64,000 nt of DNA from Nocardia terpenica (GTDB lineage Bacteria > Actinomycetota > Actinomycetes > Mycobacteriales > Mycobacteriaceae). This document shows, in pieces, positions 24,580 through 32,953 of this stretch. Under the pieces are notes generated by a model. The model had not been told where the DNA came from, did no database searches, and saw nothing but the letters and a program-made list of their open reading frames with translations. Position 1 is the first letter of the stretch. The number at the start of each line of letters is the position of its first letter. Position numbers and translations under genes: made by a program. The stretch lies in contig NZ_JABMCZ010000002.1 in the NCBI RefSeq assembly GCF_013186535.1, positions 310,001-374,000 on the forward strand, given 5' to 3'.

Positions 24580-25968
24580 ATGAGCACTAGCGATTCCCAC
24601 GCAGCGACCACCCCCAATGCCCCTCGCGCACAAGCTACCTCCGCCCCTCCCGACGTAGACACCGCCACCACTGCTCCGCACGCAGGGGCTACCTCCGCCC
24701 TTCCTCGCGCACACACCACTTCCAATTCCCCCTCGGCGGAGGCCCCCAATGTTCCTCGCGCCGTCCGCGCAGCGGGCGGCGCGAGGATCTACGCGTTATC
24801 GGCAATCGTCGCTGGCCTTGTCGCTGTGGCAGTTTCATACGCCGGGCCTATGGTTGTCGTACTCGCCGCCGCCAAGGCCGGTGGGCTTACCGCCGGGCAG
24901 ACGGCGTCGTGGGTGTGGGCTATATCCATTGGCAGCGGGGTGGTCTGTGTGGTGGTCAGTCTCTGGGCGCGGATGCCGGTTGTGGCCGCCTGGTCGACGC
25001 CGGGGGCGGCGCTGCTCACTACGGGATTCGCCGAGTACGGGTATGCGGCGTGCGTCGGGGCGTTCGTGATTGCTGCTATCGCGACGCTGGCGTTGGGTAT
25101 CACCGGGTGGTTCGGACGGGTGATGAATCGTCTTCCGGCGGCGCTGTTTCCGGCCATGCTTGCGGGGATTCTGCTCTCGTTCGGGCTGGATGTGTTCCAT
25201 GCCTTGGCAATCGGACCGCTGGTGCCTGCGGTGGCGTTGGGTGCTTATCTGATTGTGAAGTGGTTTGCGGCGCGCTGGGCTGTGGTGGTGGCGCTCGGTG
25301 CGGGGACGCTGGCGGCCGTGCTGCGCGGACGGCTCGAATTCGGCCATGTTTCTTGGGGATTGGCGCATCCGGTGTGGACGACGCCGCATTTCACCCTAGC
25401 CGCGGCGGTGGGGCTGGCGATACCGCTATTCGTGGTGACCATGGCTTCCCAGAACGCTCCCGGTCTGGCCGTACTGCGCGCCGCCGGATACCGCCCCGAC
25501 GACCGCGCGCTCATCGGCGCGACCGGACTGGCGTCACTCGTATTGGCCCCGTGGGGAAGTCACGCCATCAACCTGGCCGCCATTACCGCCGCCATCTGCA
25601 CCGGCCCCGAGGCCCATCCCGAGCCCCGGCGACGCTACATCGCGGCCGTGGCGTGCGGGATCGGCTACCTGACCGTCGGCACGGCGGGCGGCGCACTGCT
25701 CGCCGTCTTCGCGGGCCTGCCCAAAGAACTCGTCATGGCAATCGCCGGAATCGCGCTGCTCGGAGCGCTATTGGGCAGCCTGTCGGACGCCCTCGCCTCC
25801 CCCGCCGACCGCGAGCCCGCACTGCTCACCCTCCTGGTCACCGCCTCCGGAATCACCTTGTTGGGCATAGGTTCCGCCTTCTGGGGACTGGCGCTCGGCG
25901 TCGCCGTCTACGGGCTGACACGGATACCTCGGCGGGTCACGAGGCGAGGGTTCGTGGGCTCGAAATAG
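24580..25968 (+). CDS. BenE-like benzoate/H+ symporter-family transporter
   Basis: 462 residues from ATG 24580. Residues about 70-462 form some 11-12 membrane segments with BenE family blocks such as YAGPMVVVLAAAKAGGLTAG, VAAWSTPGAALLT, LPAALFPAMLAGILLSFG and VTMASQNAPGLAVLRAAGY. Known members import benzoate with protons, but the operon has no benzoate genes, so another carboxylate is likely. The first 65 residues are low-complexity Ala/Thr/Ser/Pro (for example APRAQATSAPPDVD) and contain repeated GCTACCTCCGCCC motifs, like the M20 protein. It closes the operon. Confidence 0.85.
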   Translation: MSTSDSHAATTPNAPRAQATSAPPDVDTATTAPHAGATSALPRAHTTSNSPSAEAPNVPRAVRAAGGARIYALSAIVAGLVAVAVSYAGPMVVVLAAAKAGGLTAGQTASWVWAISIGSGVVCVVVSLWARMPVVAAWSTPGAALLTTGFAEYGYAACVGAFVIAAIATLALGITGWFGRVMNRLPAALFPAMLAGILLSFGLDVFHALAIGPLVPAVALGAYLIVKWFAARWAVVVALGAGTLAAVLRGRLEFGHVSWGLAHPVWTTPHFTLAAAVGLAIPLFVVTMASQNAPGLAVLRAAGYRPDDRALIGATGLASLVLAPWGSHAINLAAITAAICTGPEAHPEPRRRYIAAVACGIGYLTVGTAGGALLAVFAGLPKELVMAIAGIALLGALLGSLSDALASPADREPALLTLLVTASGITLLGIGSAFWGLALGVAVYGLTRIPRRVTRRGFVGSK

Positions 25969-26018
25969 CGATGGCCCGGCTCGCAGGAGCCGGGCCGTGT
26001 CTCGCAATGTTGTTGGGA

Positions 26019-26237
26019 CTACGCCTGATCGAACTCGCCGTCCTTCGCGCCCGCGATGAACGCGCGCCACTCACCGGGAGTGAAGACCAAGGCTGGACGG
26101 GTGCGATTGTTGCTGTCACGCAACCCGACACGGCCGTCCTCGAGGAAGGCGACCTCTACGCACTCCTTTTCCGCCGAGGTGCGGCTGCTGGTGAACCACT
26201 GCGCGCCAGACAGATCGACGTCGTATTTGTCAGTCAT
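26019..26237 (-). CDS. DUF397 protein (second of a tandem pair)
   Basis: 72 residues, start ATG 26237. Typical DUF397 pattern: QWFTSSRTSAEKECVEVAFL, VGLRDSNNRTRPALVFTP, GEWRAFIAGAKDGEFD. These small proteins pair with HTH regulators of the WhiJ/AbaA type in actinobacteria and are thought to modulate them. It is about 85 percent identical to the preceding copy and overlaps it by 4 bases, so it is a recent tandem duplicate. Confidence 0.9.
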   Translation of the reverse strand: MTDKYDVDLSGAQWFTSSRTSAEKECVEVAFLEDGRVGLRDSNNRTRPALVFTPGEWRAFIAGAKDGEFDQA

Positions 26238-26452
26238 GACTGATCGAACTCTCCATCCTTGGCACCTGCGATGAACGCGCGCCACTCACCAGGCGTGAAG
26301 ACCAACGCCGGACGAGCGCGATTGTTGCTGTCACGCACTCCGACGAAGCCGTCCCCAAGGAACGCGACTTCCACGCACTCTTTTTGTGCCGAGGTGCGAG
26401 TGCTGGTGAACCACTGCGCATCGGATAGGTCAACGTCATACTTGTCGGTCAC
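26234..26452 (-). CDS. DUF397 protein (first of a tandem pair)
   Basis: 72 residues, start ATG 26452, overlapping the HTH gene stop by 4 bases. It carries QWFTSTRTSAQKECVEVAFL, VGVRDSNNRARPALVFTP and the same GEWRAFIAGAKDGEFD end as its neighbour. The two copies differ mainly in the middle, which could give different partner binding or simple redundancy. Together with the HTH protein they form the usual regulator/DUF397 module linked to development and antibiotic control in Streptomyces. Confidence 0.9.
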   Translation of the reverse strand: MTDKYDVDLSDAQWFTSTRTSAQKECVEVAFLGDGFVGVRDSNNRARPALVFTPGEWRAFIAGAKDGEFDQS

Positions 26453-27372
26453 GCTCTACACTCCCTTGCCAGCTGCCGAAGCAGCTCCCTACTTTCGGCT
26501 TCATCCAACGCGGCGCGCCAGATCGCTTCATGCGCCTCGAGATAGTGACGCACGTCGTTCTTCTTCTCAAGGTAAACGTCACCCGTGTATCCCTCGATAT
26601 ACACGATCGGCGGCTCAACCTCACGTCCTTTTCCTTCCTCGAAGCCTAGGACAACGAACCGACTCATCGGATGGCCGAGCGGTATGCCAGCGTCGGAGCG
26701 AAGGATTCGAATAGAGACGTTGGGCAGGGTGCTCATGTCAGCAAGGTACTTGTACTGCGCAGACATGACACGGCGATTGCCGACGATCCGGTGAAGCGCC
26801 GCTTCGCCAAGCACGACAACAAGTTTGGCCGGGTTCTTTTTGCGGGTGATCAGACGCTGTCGTCGCATTCGCATCTCGACACGCTGATCGATCTCCTCCC
26901 GCGACGACTCGGGGTAGCCCACTTCGAACAGAGCGCGGGCGTAGCCCTCCGTCTGTAGAAGGCCGATCACAGCATCGGGCGAGTAGCACACGATCCGCGT
27001 TGCGTTGGCCTCCAGACCCATATAGATGTCGAAGTTCTCCGGAATCAGCTCGCCGAACTGGTGATACCAAGTCTTGTCGTTCGCCTGCTGTGCCAGGCCG
27101 AGCAGCGCCTCGGTCATCGCGTCCTCGGCTCCGAGGATCGCACACATCTCTCGGATCTCGGCGGCCCTGATCTTCTCGGGGAACTCCCCCTTCTCGTAGC
27201 GCGAGATGGTCCGTGCACTCCGTTGGGCCTGCTCCGCTACTTCCGGGATGGTCAGGCCCATCTCAACGCGAAGGTCGCGCAGGTACCGTCCGAGTCTTCG
27301 CCTGGGCACGCTACTGGTTACCACCTTCCTCGGCCGCCCTCGCTTGGGCCTGCCAGTCGATTTTCCTGTCAT
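26449..27372 (-). CDS. WhiJ/AbaA-type HTH regulator with DUF5753 and N-terminal AT-hook
   Basis: About 307 residues from ATG 27372. The start has GRPKRGRPRKVVTS, an AT-hook-like RGRP core unusual for this family. An XRE helix-turn-helix follows (GRYLRDLRVEMGLTIPEVAE, AQRSARTISRYEKG). The large C-terminal DUF5753 domain shows ENFDIYMGLEANATRI, QTEGYARALFEVGYPE and PNVSIRILRSDAGIP. It is coupled to two DUF397 genes by 4-base overlaps. An alternative start at 27474 would add 34 residues. The module is lower in GC than its surroundings. Confidence 0.88.
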   Translation of the reverse strand: MTGKSTGRPKRGRPRKVVTSSVPRRRLGRYLRDLRVEMGLTIPEVAEQAQRSARTISRYEKGEFPEKIRAAEIREMCAILGAEDAMTEALLGLAQQANDKTWYHQFGELIPENFDIYMGLEANATRIVCYSPDAVIGLLQTEGYARALFEVGYPESSREEIDQRVEMRMRRQRLITRKKNPAKLVVVLGEAALHRIVGNRRVMSAQYKYLADMSTLPNVSIRILRSDAGIPLGHPMSRFVVLGFEEGKGREVEPPIVYIEGYTGDVYLEKKNDVRHYLEAHEAIWRAALDEAESRELLRQLARECRA

Positions 27373-27625
27373 GTTGATGAACCCCCGTCTGACTAGTTGA
27401 GCCTCACGAGTGCGACAAGAACCGTTGCATGCCTTTGACCAGCGCGCAGGGAAAACGAGGAGATTTCCTGTCAATGCCGGAAAACCGTCCGACGCCCTGA
27501 CCCGCGTGCTTCCCTTCCACGCGTTCCCACAACCAGCCGATCACGCGGAAGGACTACGAGATGTTCGCTGCGACAATAGATCACCACGCTCACCACACAC
27601 CACACCGAACAAGGTCATCCCTCCG

Positions 27626-27862
27626 ATGACCGCCACACTCACCCTGCTGACCGCAGCCCTCTGGCTCGGATTGGTTGTCACATTCCGGATGGCGATCGGC
27701 TGGCGTCTCCCAAGATCATGCCCACGCCTCATCCCACTCGACGCACAGGGCCCACACGGCACCCGCCCCTTGCCGATAGGCGTCGCCACGCTCCGAGAAC
27801 GCCTCGCCCTCGAGGAGAAGTGCCCGAAATGGTGGATCGACCGAAACAAGCTGGTGGCCTGA
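27626..27862 (+). CDS. Small membrane-anchored hypothetical protein
   Basis: 78 residues from ATG 27626: one N-terminal membrane segment (TATLTLLTAALWLGLVVTF) and a basic/hydrophilic tail ending EKCPKWWIDRNKLVA. No family is recognised. It is divergent from the HTH/DUF397 module and coupled to the next small gene by a TGATG junction. Base composition is less GC-rich than neighbouring operons. Confidence 0.5.
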   Translation: MTATLTLLTAALWLGLVVTFRMAIGWRLPRSCPRLIPLDAQGPHGTRPLPIGVATLRERLALEEKCPKWWIDRNKLVA

Positions 27863-28098
27863 TGGTTTCCCCCTCCTCACCCCACCCCACCGAGCCCGAC
27901 GTCATGATCCGAGTCCGCTGGGACAACATCAAGGGCGAACGCCTCGACCTCTGGTACCGAGCCTGCACCTCGGCCGCCCTCCGCTTCGCAACCTCCTTCA
28001 ACGCAACCCACGGCGAAGACACCGTAACCGTCTACCCCCACATCTCCCCCACCTGCACAACCCGCCTCCCCTACGAACGAAACTGGCTGGTGCCCTGA
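27862..28098 (+). CDS. Small hypothetical protein
   Basis: 78 residues from ATG 27862 overlapping the preceding stop. It reads as a small soluble alpha/beta protein (RVRWDNIKGERLDLWYRACT, then HGEDTVTVYPHI and YERNWLVP). No family is recognised. The coupling suggests one transcript with the membrane-anchored neighbour. Confidence 0.5.
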   Translation: MVSPSSPHPTEPDVMIRVRWDNIKGERLDLWYRACTSAALRFATSFNATHGEDTVTVYPHISPTCTTRLPYERNWLVP

Positions 28099-28129
28099 AC
28101 GATTCGCGCGGACCGATTGGTCGAAGCGG

Positions 28130-28624
28130 CTAGAGGCGAAGGGGCAACGGCTGCCGGAGCCGACCCGCGATGAGGTCGGCGTGCAGGCGCGCCAGGTTGC
28201 CGGGCAGGAGCTTGTCCCGGGTGCCGGTGAGCTCGGCATTGGTCCACCAGTGCCAGCCCAACAGGCCAGCCTTCTCGTTCGCGGTGTGCTCAGGTGTGAG
28301 CGCCGGGGCGGTGTCGGTGACGCGGGCGAGGTAGACGCTGTCGCGGCGATGGTGCCGACGGCCCCGGTAGACGAACCGACTTTCCCTGTCCCACAAGTGA
28401 TCTCCGATCTCGCCGACCACGATGCCGGTCTCCTCGGCCAGCTCACGCCGCGCGGCATCACGCGGAGCCTCCGTATTCGTCGCGAGCCCGCCGCCGGGGA
28501 GTTCCCACCACCGGTGATCGGGATTGTCGGGATCCATGGCGTGGATCAGTAACACCCGGTCGCCGGGGTCCAGCAGCAGCACGCGCGCTCCGTACCGGAG
28601 TACAGGGGTGTCGGTAGCACTCAT
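28130..28624 (-). CDS. NUDIX hydrolase
   Basis: 164 residues. The NUDIX box is complete: GGGLATNTEAPRDAARRE followed by LAEETGI, with the REUXEE glutamates that bind metal. Such enzymes hydrolyse nucleoside diphosphate derivatives. It lies 66 bases after an EEP-family hydrolase on the same strand and seems to be the last gene of the radical SAM unit, so it might act on a nucleotide product of that unit or clean up its by-products (inference). Confidence 0.92.
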   Translation of the reverse strand: MSATDTPVLRYGARVLLLDPGDRVLLIHAMDPDNPDHRWWELPGGGLATNTEAPRDAARRELAEETGIVVGEIGDHLWDRESRFVYRGRRHHRRDSVYLARVTDTAPALTPEHTANEKAGLLGWHWWTNAELTGTRDKLLPGNLARLHADLIAGRLRQPLPLRL

Positions 28625-28690
28625 AGGTCCTACGCCGTGTCGGTGGCCAGGTCGCGGCCGCCGACAGAGCGAGAACCAATAGACCCGACC

Positions 28691-29500
28691 TCAGAACAAG
28701 GTGTCGGGCTCGCCGACGGTGACCGGGTCGGAGGTTACCAACCGGGGTCCGGGATCGATCGACCACCGCGCCGACAGCCCGGAATGATCGGTGAGCCGCA
28801 CCAGGCGCGGATGATGAATGTAGGCGCACTCCAGGAGGCTCGAGGCGAGGTCGGCGCTGGTGTGCAGGTGATCGTAGCGGTAGCCGTCGCCGGTACGCCC
28901 GACCCAGGAATGCTCGACCGCCTCCGGGTGCAGCGCCCGGAACGCGTCGACCAGCCCGCAGTCGGCGGTGAGACGGCGATAGAAGTCGTACTCGAACTCG
29001 ACGAAGAACCGATACCGCGGCTGGTGATCGGGTTCGAGAACATTCAGGTCCCCCACGAACACCGTCCGTTCTGGCGGGCGCGCAGACAACCCGGTCAGGC
29101 AGGCGTGCAACCACTTTCGTTTCCGATCGGTCTTCTCGGGGCTGGCGTCGCGGGACGGTACATAGGCGCCGATGATCTCGATCGGGCCCGGCACGGCCGC
29201 GATGGTGACCGCAGCGGCGCGGGCGGGCAAGTAGCCGAGCCGGGCACCGAAATCACCGGCGGTGGCGGGCAACCGGCTCACGATCATGACCCCGTAGTCC
29301 CCGGCCTCCGGTATCGGATAGTGCACGAAATACCCCGCCGCGGTGAACCTCTCGGCCAGCAGCCGACATCCGGCGCTGTCTCTGGTCTCGGTCAGCACCA
29401 GCACGTCCTCGTTCCGCCCAGCCAGCCAATCGAGCTGTCGTTCGGCGCGCGCCGGGGCGGGGTTCTGGATATTGAGGGTCAACACGCTCAGGTCGGTCAT
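28691..29500 (-). CDS. Endonuclease/exonuclease/phosphatase (EEP) family hydrolase
   Basis: 269 residues of the exonuclease III/DNase I-like fold. Motifs in order: SVLTLNIQNP (Asn), VLVLTETRD (metal Glu), PSRD, VFVGDLNVLEP (catalytic Asp/Asn) and LTDHSGLSARW (His). Members cleave DNA, RNA, phosphoinositides or nucleotides. Its start ATG 29500 overlaps the stop of a 31-codon ORF, which itself begins 8 bases after the radical SAM stop, so all are on one transcript. The true substrate cannot be read from the sequence. Confidence 0.88.
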   Translation of the reverse strand: MTDLSVLTLNIQNPAPARAERQLDWLAGRNEDVLVLTETRDSAGCRLLAERFTAAGYFVHYPIPEAGDYGVMIVSRLPATAGDFGARLGYLPARAAAVTIAAVPGPIEIIGAYVPSRDASPEKTDRKRKWLHACLTGLSARPPERTVFVGDLNVLEPDHQPRYRFFVEFEYDFYRRLTADCGLVDAFRALHPEAVEHSWVGRTGDGYRYDHLHTSADLASSLLECAYIHHPRLVRLTDHSGLSARWSIDPGPRLVTSDPVTVGEPDTLF

Positions 29501-29592
29501 GCCGGTGTTCTCCGCTGACGTAGGTGCAGGATGTGGTCGGCAAGCATGGCGGCGATGCTCTCACATGCTCGGTTGGTCGTGTCGACGTCCAT
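29497..29592 (-). CDS. 31-codon micro-ORF between radical SAM and EEP genes
   Basis: 31 residues, starting MDVDTTNRACESIAAMLADH and ending with the basic LRQRRTPA. It begins 8 bases after the radical SAM stop and overlaps the EEP start as ATGA. Placement next to a SPASM radical SAM enzyme raises the chance that it codes a small substrate peptide; alternatively it only couples translation. It has one Cys and no Gly-rich leader, so a RiPP precursor role is only possible. Confidence 0.4.
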   Translation of the reverse strand: MDVDTTNRACESIAAMLADHILHLRQRRTPA

Positions 29593-29599
29593 CACACGG

Positions 29600-30760
29600 T
29601 CATGCGACGGTCAGCGGCAGCAGCCGCCGTCCCTCGGTGGTGACCGGGCACACCTCGGCATCCACGGCGCCGATGCGCTGTCCGGCCGCGACCACCGCCG
29701 CCGGGCATCCCTTCCCGCAGGCGTCGGCGACCCCGCAGCTCGCGCAGGTCGAGTTGGTGCCCATCTGTAGCCGGGCCGCCGGGTAGGTGTCCAGGCGGTC
29801 GGCGATATCGGGGTCGGTGAGGATGTTTCCGACGATGAATTCGGCCGGATTATGCTGGGACTGCGGCGTTTTCGCCGCAAAAACAAGATAGGGACACACC
29901 GTGGTCTCCCCGCGGGCGAACACGTAGATGATCGTGCCTGCCTCGCACCCGGCCAGCGGGAGCGAGGCGGTGTTGGGGAATCGGATGTGCACAACATCCA
30001 GGCCCGCACCGGCGAACGGTGCAGTCAGGTCGTGGATGTGGGCCATGCGGTCGTCGGTCGCGGCCAGCTTCCGCCGGGATTTCACGCCACGGCCCATCGA
30101 GCCGAGCGGGTTCATCAGCACGTACTCCGCACCACACTCGATGGCGAATTCACACAGCTGCCGGTATTCCTCGTCCTGTGCGAGCGAATTGGGTGTGCAC
30201 AGCAGTCCTTGCAGAATGCCCGCGCGGGCAAGGGATCTCGTCGTCGCGATCGTCATATGGAAGGAGTCGCGGTCGCCGCGGAACATCCCGTGCGACTCGG
30301 GCGCGAACCCATCCAGCGACACATTCACGTGTACACCGCCGATCCCGGTCAGCTCGGCGATCGCCGCCTCGTTCAAAGTGGTCGCGTTGGTGCACACCCC
30401 CACTCCCATGCCCGCACTGCGGAAGGCCCGCACCACATCGAGGAACCGCGGGTGGATCGTCGGCTCACCGCCGGTCAGCGTGACCCGCTCCACCCGAGCC
30501 TGCGCCAGCCGGGGAATCACCGCGCCGGTGATGTCGTCGTAGGCCATCGTCGCGCCCTGCCTGGTCGCCGACACGAAACAATGAACGCAGTGCAAGTTGC
30601 AGCGTTCGTCGATCTGCACCAACGCTTTCCGCGATCCGTCACCGACGGTGGTGCGGAAATAACACGACGCGGCCCGGCCGCTGCCGGTGATGTTGAGTGT
30701 TCCCATCCACCAAATGTTCCGGCTTCCCCGTACAGGCCGCGTTCGGATTCGATAGAACAT
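29600..30760 (-). CDS. Radical SAM/SPASM-type enzyme
   Basis: Up to 386 residues. The radical SAM cluster motif is CNLHCVHC in ALVQIDERCNLHCVHCF, followed by VTLTGGEPTIHP and HVNVSLDGFAPE. A C-terminal auxiliary-cluster region has C-x-x-C-x(5)-C-x-x-x-C spacing in TCASCGVADACGKGCPAA with another Cys in EVCPVTTEG. Such SPASM enzymes usually modify peptides or small molecules. Start ATG 30760 follows GAGAGG; ATG 30706 is an alternative. It is divergent from a LysR gene that probably controls it. Confidence 0.9.
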   Translation of the reverse strand: MFYRIRTRPVRGSRNIWWMGTLNITGSGRAASCYFRTTVGDGSRKALVQIDERCNLHCVHCFVSATRQGATMAYDDITGAVIPRLAQARVERVTLTGGEPTIHPRFLDVVRAFRSAGMGVGVCTNATTLNEAAIAELTGIGGVHVNVSLDGFAPESHGMFRGDRDSFHMTIATTRSLARAGILQGLLCTPNSLAQDEEYRQLCEFAIECGAEYVLMNPLGSMGRGVKSRRKLAATDDRMAHIHDLTAPFAGAGLDVVHIRFPNTASLPLAGCEAGTIIYVFARGETTVCPYLVFAAKTPQSQHNPAEFIVGNILTDPDIADRLDTYPAARLQMGTNSTCASCGVADACGKGCPAAVVAAGQRIGAVDAEVCPVTTEGRRLLPLTVA

Positions 30761-30842
30761 ATTCGGAACCTCTCACCGGGAAATGTCCCACCTTCCCGCC
30801 CAAACAACCCGGCGAACATCAACCAGCCTCGAAAGGGTGCCG

Positions 30843-31925
30843 ATGCCCGGAATCGTGCGCACACCAACCTCATCCACCCCGATCCACGACTGCCCGCCAC
30901 CACTACTGGACCTCACCATCGACCAGCTACGCACCCTGCTGGCCGTCCACCAGACCGGCTCACCGCTCGCCGCCGCGCGCCTGCTCAGCCGCGAACACTC
31001 CTCGGTCCGCAAACAGGTCGACAAGCTCAACGACGCCTTCACCCAGATGTGCGGCGAACCGATCTGCATCCGACAAGGCCGCGGACAGAACTATCTGTTC
31101 ACCCCCACCGGCGAGCAGATCGCCGCGCATTGCCGCGGCATGCTCGGCGACTGGCTGACCGAGATCAGCGCCCGCCGCCGCAAACTCGGTGCCAGCATCA
31201 CCATCGCCACCACCGAATTCACCGTCGACTTCCTAGCCCAGGCATGGCCCCTGGTCGCCGACGAATTCACCCGCCGCGAAATCGAACTCACCATTACCCA
31301 CGCCCGCACCCGCGATTTCTGGCAACGCCTCGACGCCCAAGAGGTCGACCTCGTCTGCGGCAGCATCGCCGCCGCCCCCGACAACGACCCCATCCACGAC
31401 AACTACGACGTCATCGAATGGCACCGCGAACCCCTCGCCCTCATCACGAACCTCACCACTCGTGAACTCCCACTGCAGGCCGTCCCCCAGAACCGGCTCC
31501 CCGACATACCGCTGCTGGCCCCCGCCGTCGGCGTCATCGCCGAATTCCTCCGCCGCTGGTACGGTCCCGACTTCGCCCGCCGCCTCACCATCGTCGCCGA
31601 GGTCGACAGCATCTACTACGGACTCGCTCTCCTGCGATCCGGCCTCACCCACGGCGCACTCGTCTGCGCTCATGCCGTCGCCCAAGCCACCATCGAAGGC
31701 CGACTCCCCGGCAGCCCCAACCTCCGTCTGGTCCCTCTCACCGCCGACTACCACCCCAGCCTGCAACTGCTCGCCGGAATCTTCGGGCGAAGGAACGAAC
31801 GCCACAATTACGACCCCAGCCACCCCCTCAATCTCCTGTGGGCAGCGTTCGCCGCGACTCGGCCGGCTGCACATCATCGAACGTCAGCCGACCGGGCCCC
31901 GGTTACTCGTCAACGGACCCATTGA
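30843..31925 (+). CDS. LysR-family transcriptional regulator
   Basis: About 360 residues from ATG 30843 after an AAAGGG site (ATG 30783 is possible). The winged helix-turn-helix is LTIDQLRTLLAVHQTGSPLAAARLLSREHSS in blocks, with VRKQVDKLN as recognition helix. The substrate-binding domain follows (SITIATTEFTVDFLAQ, DLVCGSIAAAPD, LALITNLTTRELP). LysR regulators typically control a divergent gene, here the radical SAM unit, and respond to a small ligand that is not known. The C-terminal tail beyond residue 330 is low-complexity. Confidence 0.87.
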   Translation: MPGIVRTPTSSTPIHDCPPPLLDLTIDQLRTLLAVHQTGSPLAAARLLSREHSSVRKQVDKLNDAFTQMCGEPICIRQGRGQNYLFTPTGEQIAAHCRGMLGDWLTEISARRRKLGASITIATTEFTVDFLAQAWPLVADEFTRREIELTITHARTRDFWQRLDAQEVDLVCGSIAAAPDNDPIHDNYDVIEWHREPLALITNLTTRELPLQAVPQNRLPDIPLLAPAVGVIAEFLRRWYGPDFARRLTIVAEVDSIYYGLALLRSGLTHGALVCAHAVAQATIEGRLPGSPNLRLVPLTADYHPSLQLLAGIFGRRNERHNYDPSHPLNLLWAAFAATRPAAHHRTSADRAPVTRQRTH

Positions 31926-32040
31926 ACAGTCACAGTTCGTCCGCCGGAACAACCGGTATCTCCCCGCTACACCACCAATCCGGATTGCTCACCGGTCCGA
32001 ATATTCGGCATCCGTTGATGTTCGAACAGAAAGGTCGCTC

Positions 32041-32862
32041 ATGGGTAAACCCGGTCCGGCGGAATCGTTTTCACATTTTCGATGCTTGGGATCGTTGGTT
32101 GTTGCCGGGGCGGTGCTGCTGGCTCCGGCCTTCGGCGCTGCCGGGGCCGCGGCGGCGGCGCAACCGGGCGATGCGCCGGTGGTGCAGGGGCTCGGGGCTG
32201 CTCCGGACGGGGTGGCCGGGAGCGATCGGGGCGCGGACGCGCCCCACACCCATGTGAGTCGGAATTCAGCCACCGGGGTGCGGGCGATTCCCGATCCTGC
32301 TCCGCTGGCCGCGGTTGATGCCGGGCGGCTGCATGTGCCGAATCCTGCCGAGGTCGCGACGGTGGCGCCGATCGAGGCGCCCGCGGGCAAGCTTCGGTTC
32401 GGCGACACCCAGGTCGATATTCCGGCCTGGCTGCCGCCGGAACCGGCCGCGCAGATCAATGATGCGTCCGCGCAGGTCGAGGCGCGCTTGGCGGGCACGC
32501 TGGATTCGGCCGGGTTCGCTCCGTCGCGCTCGGATCGCATTGCCGCGCAGACGCTGGGGACCGCGGCGCAGGGTGCGGCGGTCGGCACGGCGGTGGCGAG
32601 TCCGCTGGTTGTCGCCGGAGTGGTGATGGGTGGTTTTGTCGGGGCGATGGCCGGGACGCCGATGCTGCCGGTGGGGACGGTCGTGCCGCTGATGATCGGT
32701 GCTGGGATGGGTGGCGCGCTCGTCGCCACGCCTGCGGCGGCGGTCGGCGCGGCGATCGGTGCCGCCGCCGGGGCCGTGAACGGTATTACCGCGCCGCCGA
32801 TCGGCGATCCGGCCGAGGCGCCCGCGAACTCCGGCACTGTCGCCGGGTCGAACCTCTCCTGA
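32041..32862 (+). CDS. Secreted or membrane-associated hypothetical protein
   Basis: 273 residues. A signal peptide is clear: a basic start, CLGSLVVAGAVLLAPAFGA and a cleavage-like AAAAAQPG. The middle is Pro/Ala-rich and the last 100 residues are Gly/Ala-rich hydrophobic stretches (VVAGVVMGGFVGAMAG, LMIGAGMGGALVATPAAAVG), which may insert in a membrane or the mycolate outer layer. AGAAAGG precedes ATG 32041. Similar exported Ala/Gly-rich proteins are common in Nocardia; no function is known. Confidence 0.7.
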   Translation: MGKPGPAESFSHFRCLGSLVVAGAVLLAPAFGAAGAAAAAQPGDAPVVQGLGAAPDGVAGSDRGADAPHTHVSRNSATGVRAIPDPAPLAAVDAGRLHVPNPAEVATVAPIEAPAGKLRFGDTQVDIPAWLPPEPAAQINDASAQVEARLAGTLDSAGFAPSRSDRIAAQTLGTAAQGAAVGTAVASPLVVAGVVMGGFVGAMAGTPMLPVGTVVPLMIGAGMGGALVATPAAAVGAAIGAAAGAVNGITAPPIGDPAEAPANSGTVAGSNLS

Positions 32863-32953
32863 CTACGGCCGTTGGTGGCGGTGTAGTGAGCTGACGTGGC
32901 GAAGACCTTCGGGTGACAGGCGCAATCACCGGATCGGAGGTCTTCGTGAATCT

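Noticed and set aside
24256..24583. Open frame across repeat locus 2 with repeated LNPVIPG residues
   Set aside because: It is produced by 24-bp tandem repeats with a length divisible by three; no ribosome site or family supports a gene, and it overlaps the intergenic hairpin cores.
27410..27625. N-terminal extension of the small membrane protein at 27626
   Set aside because: The upstream part lacks normal codon bias and has no ribosome site; the clean start is ATG 27626 before the membrane segment.
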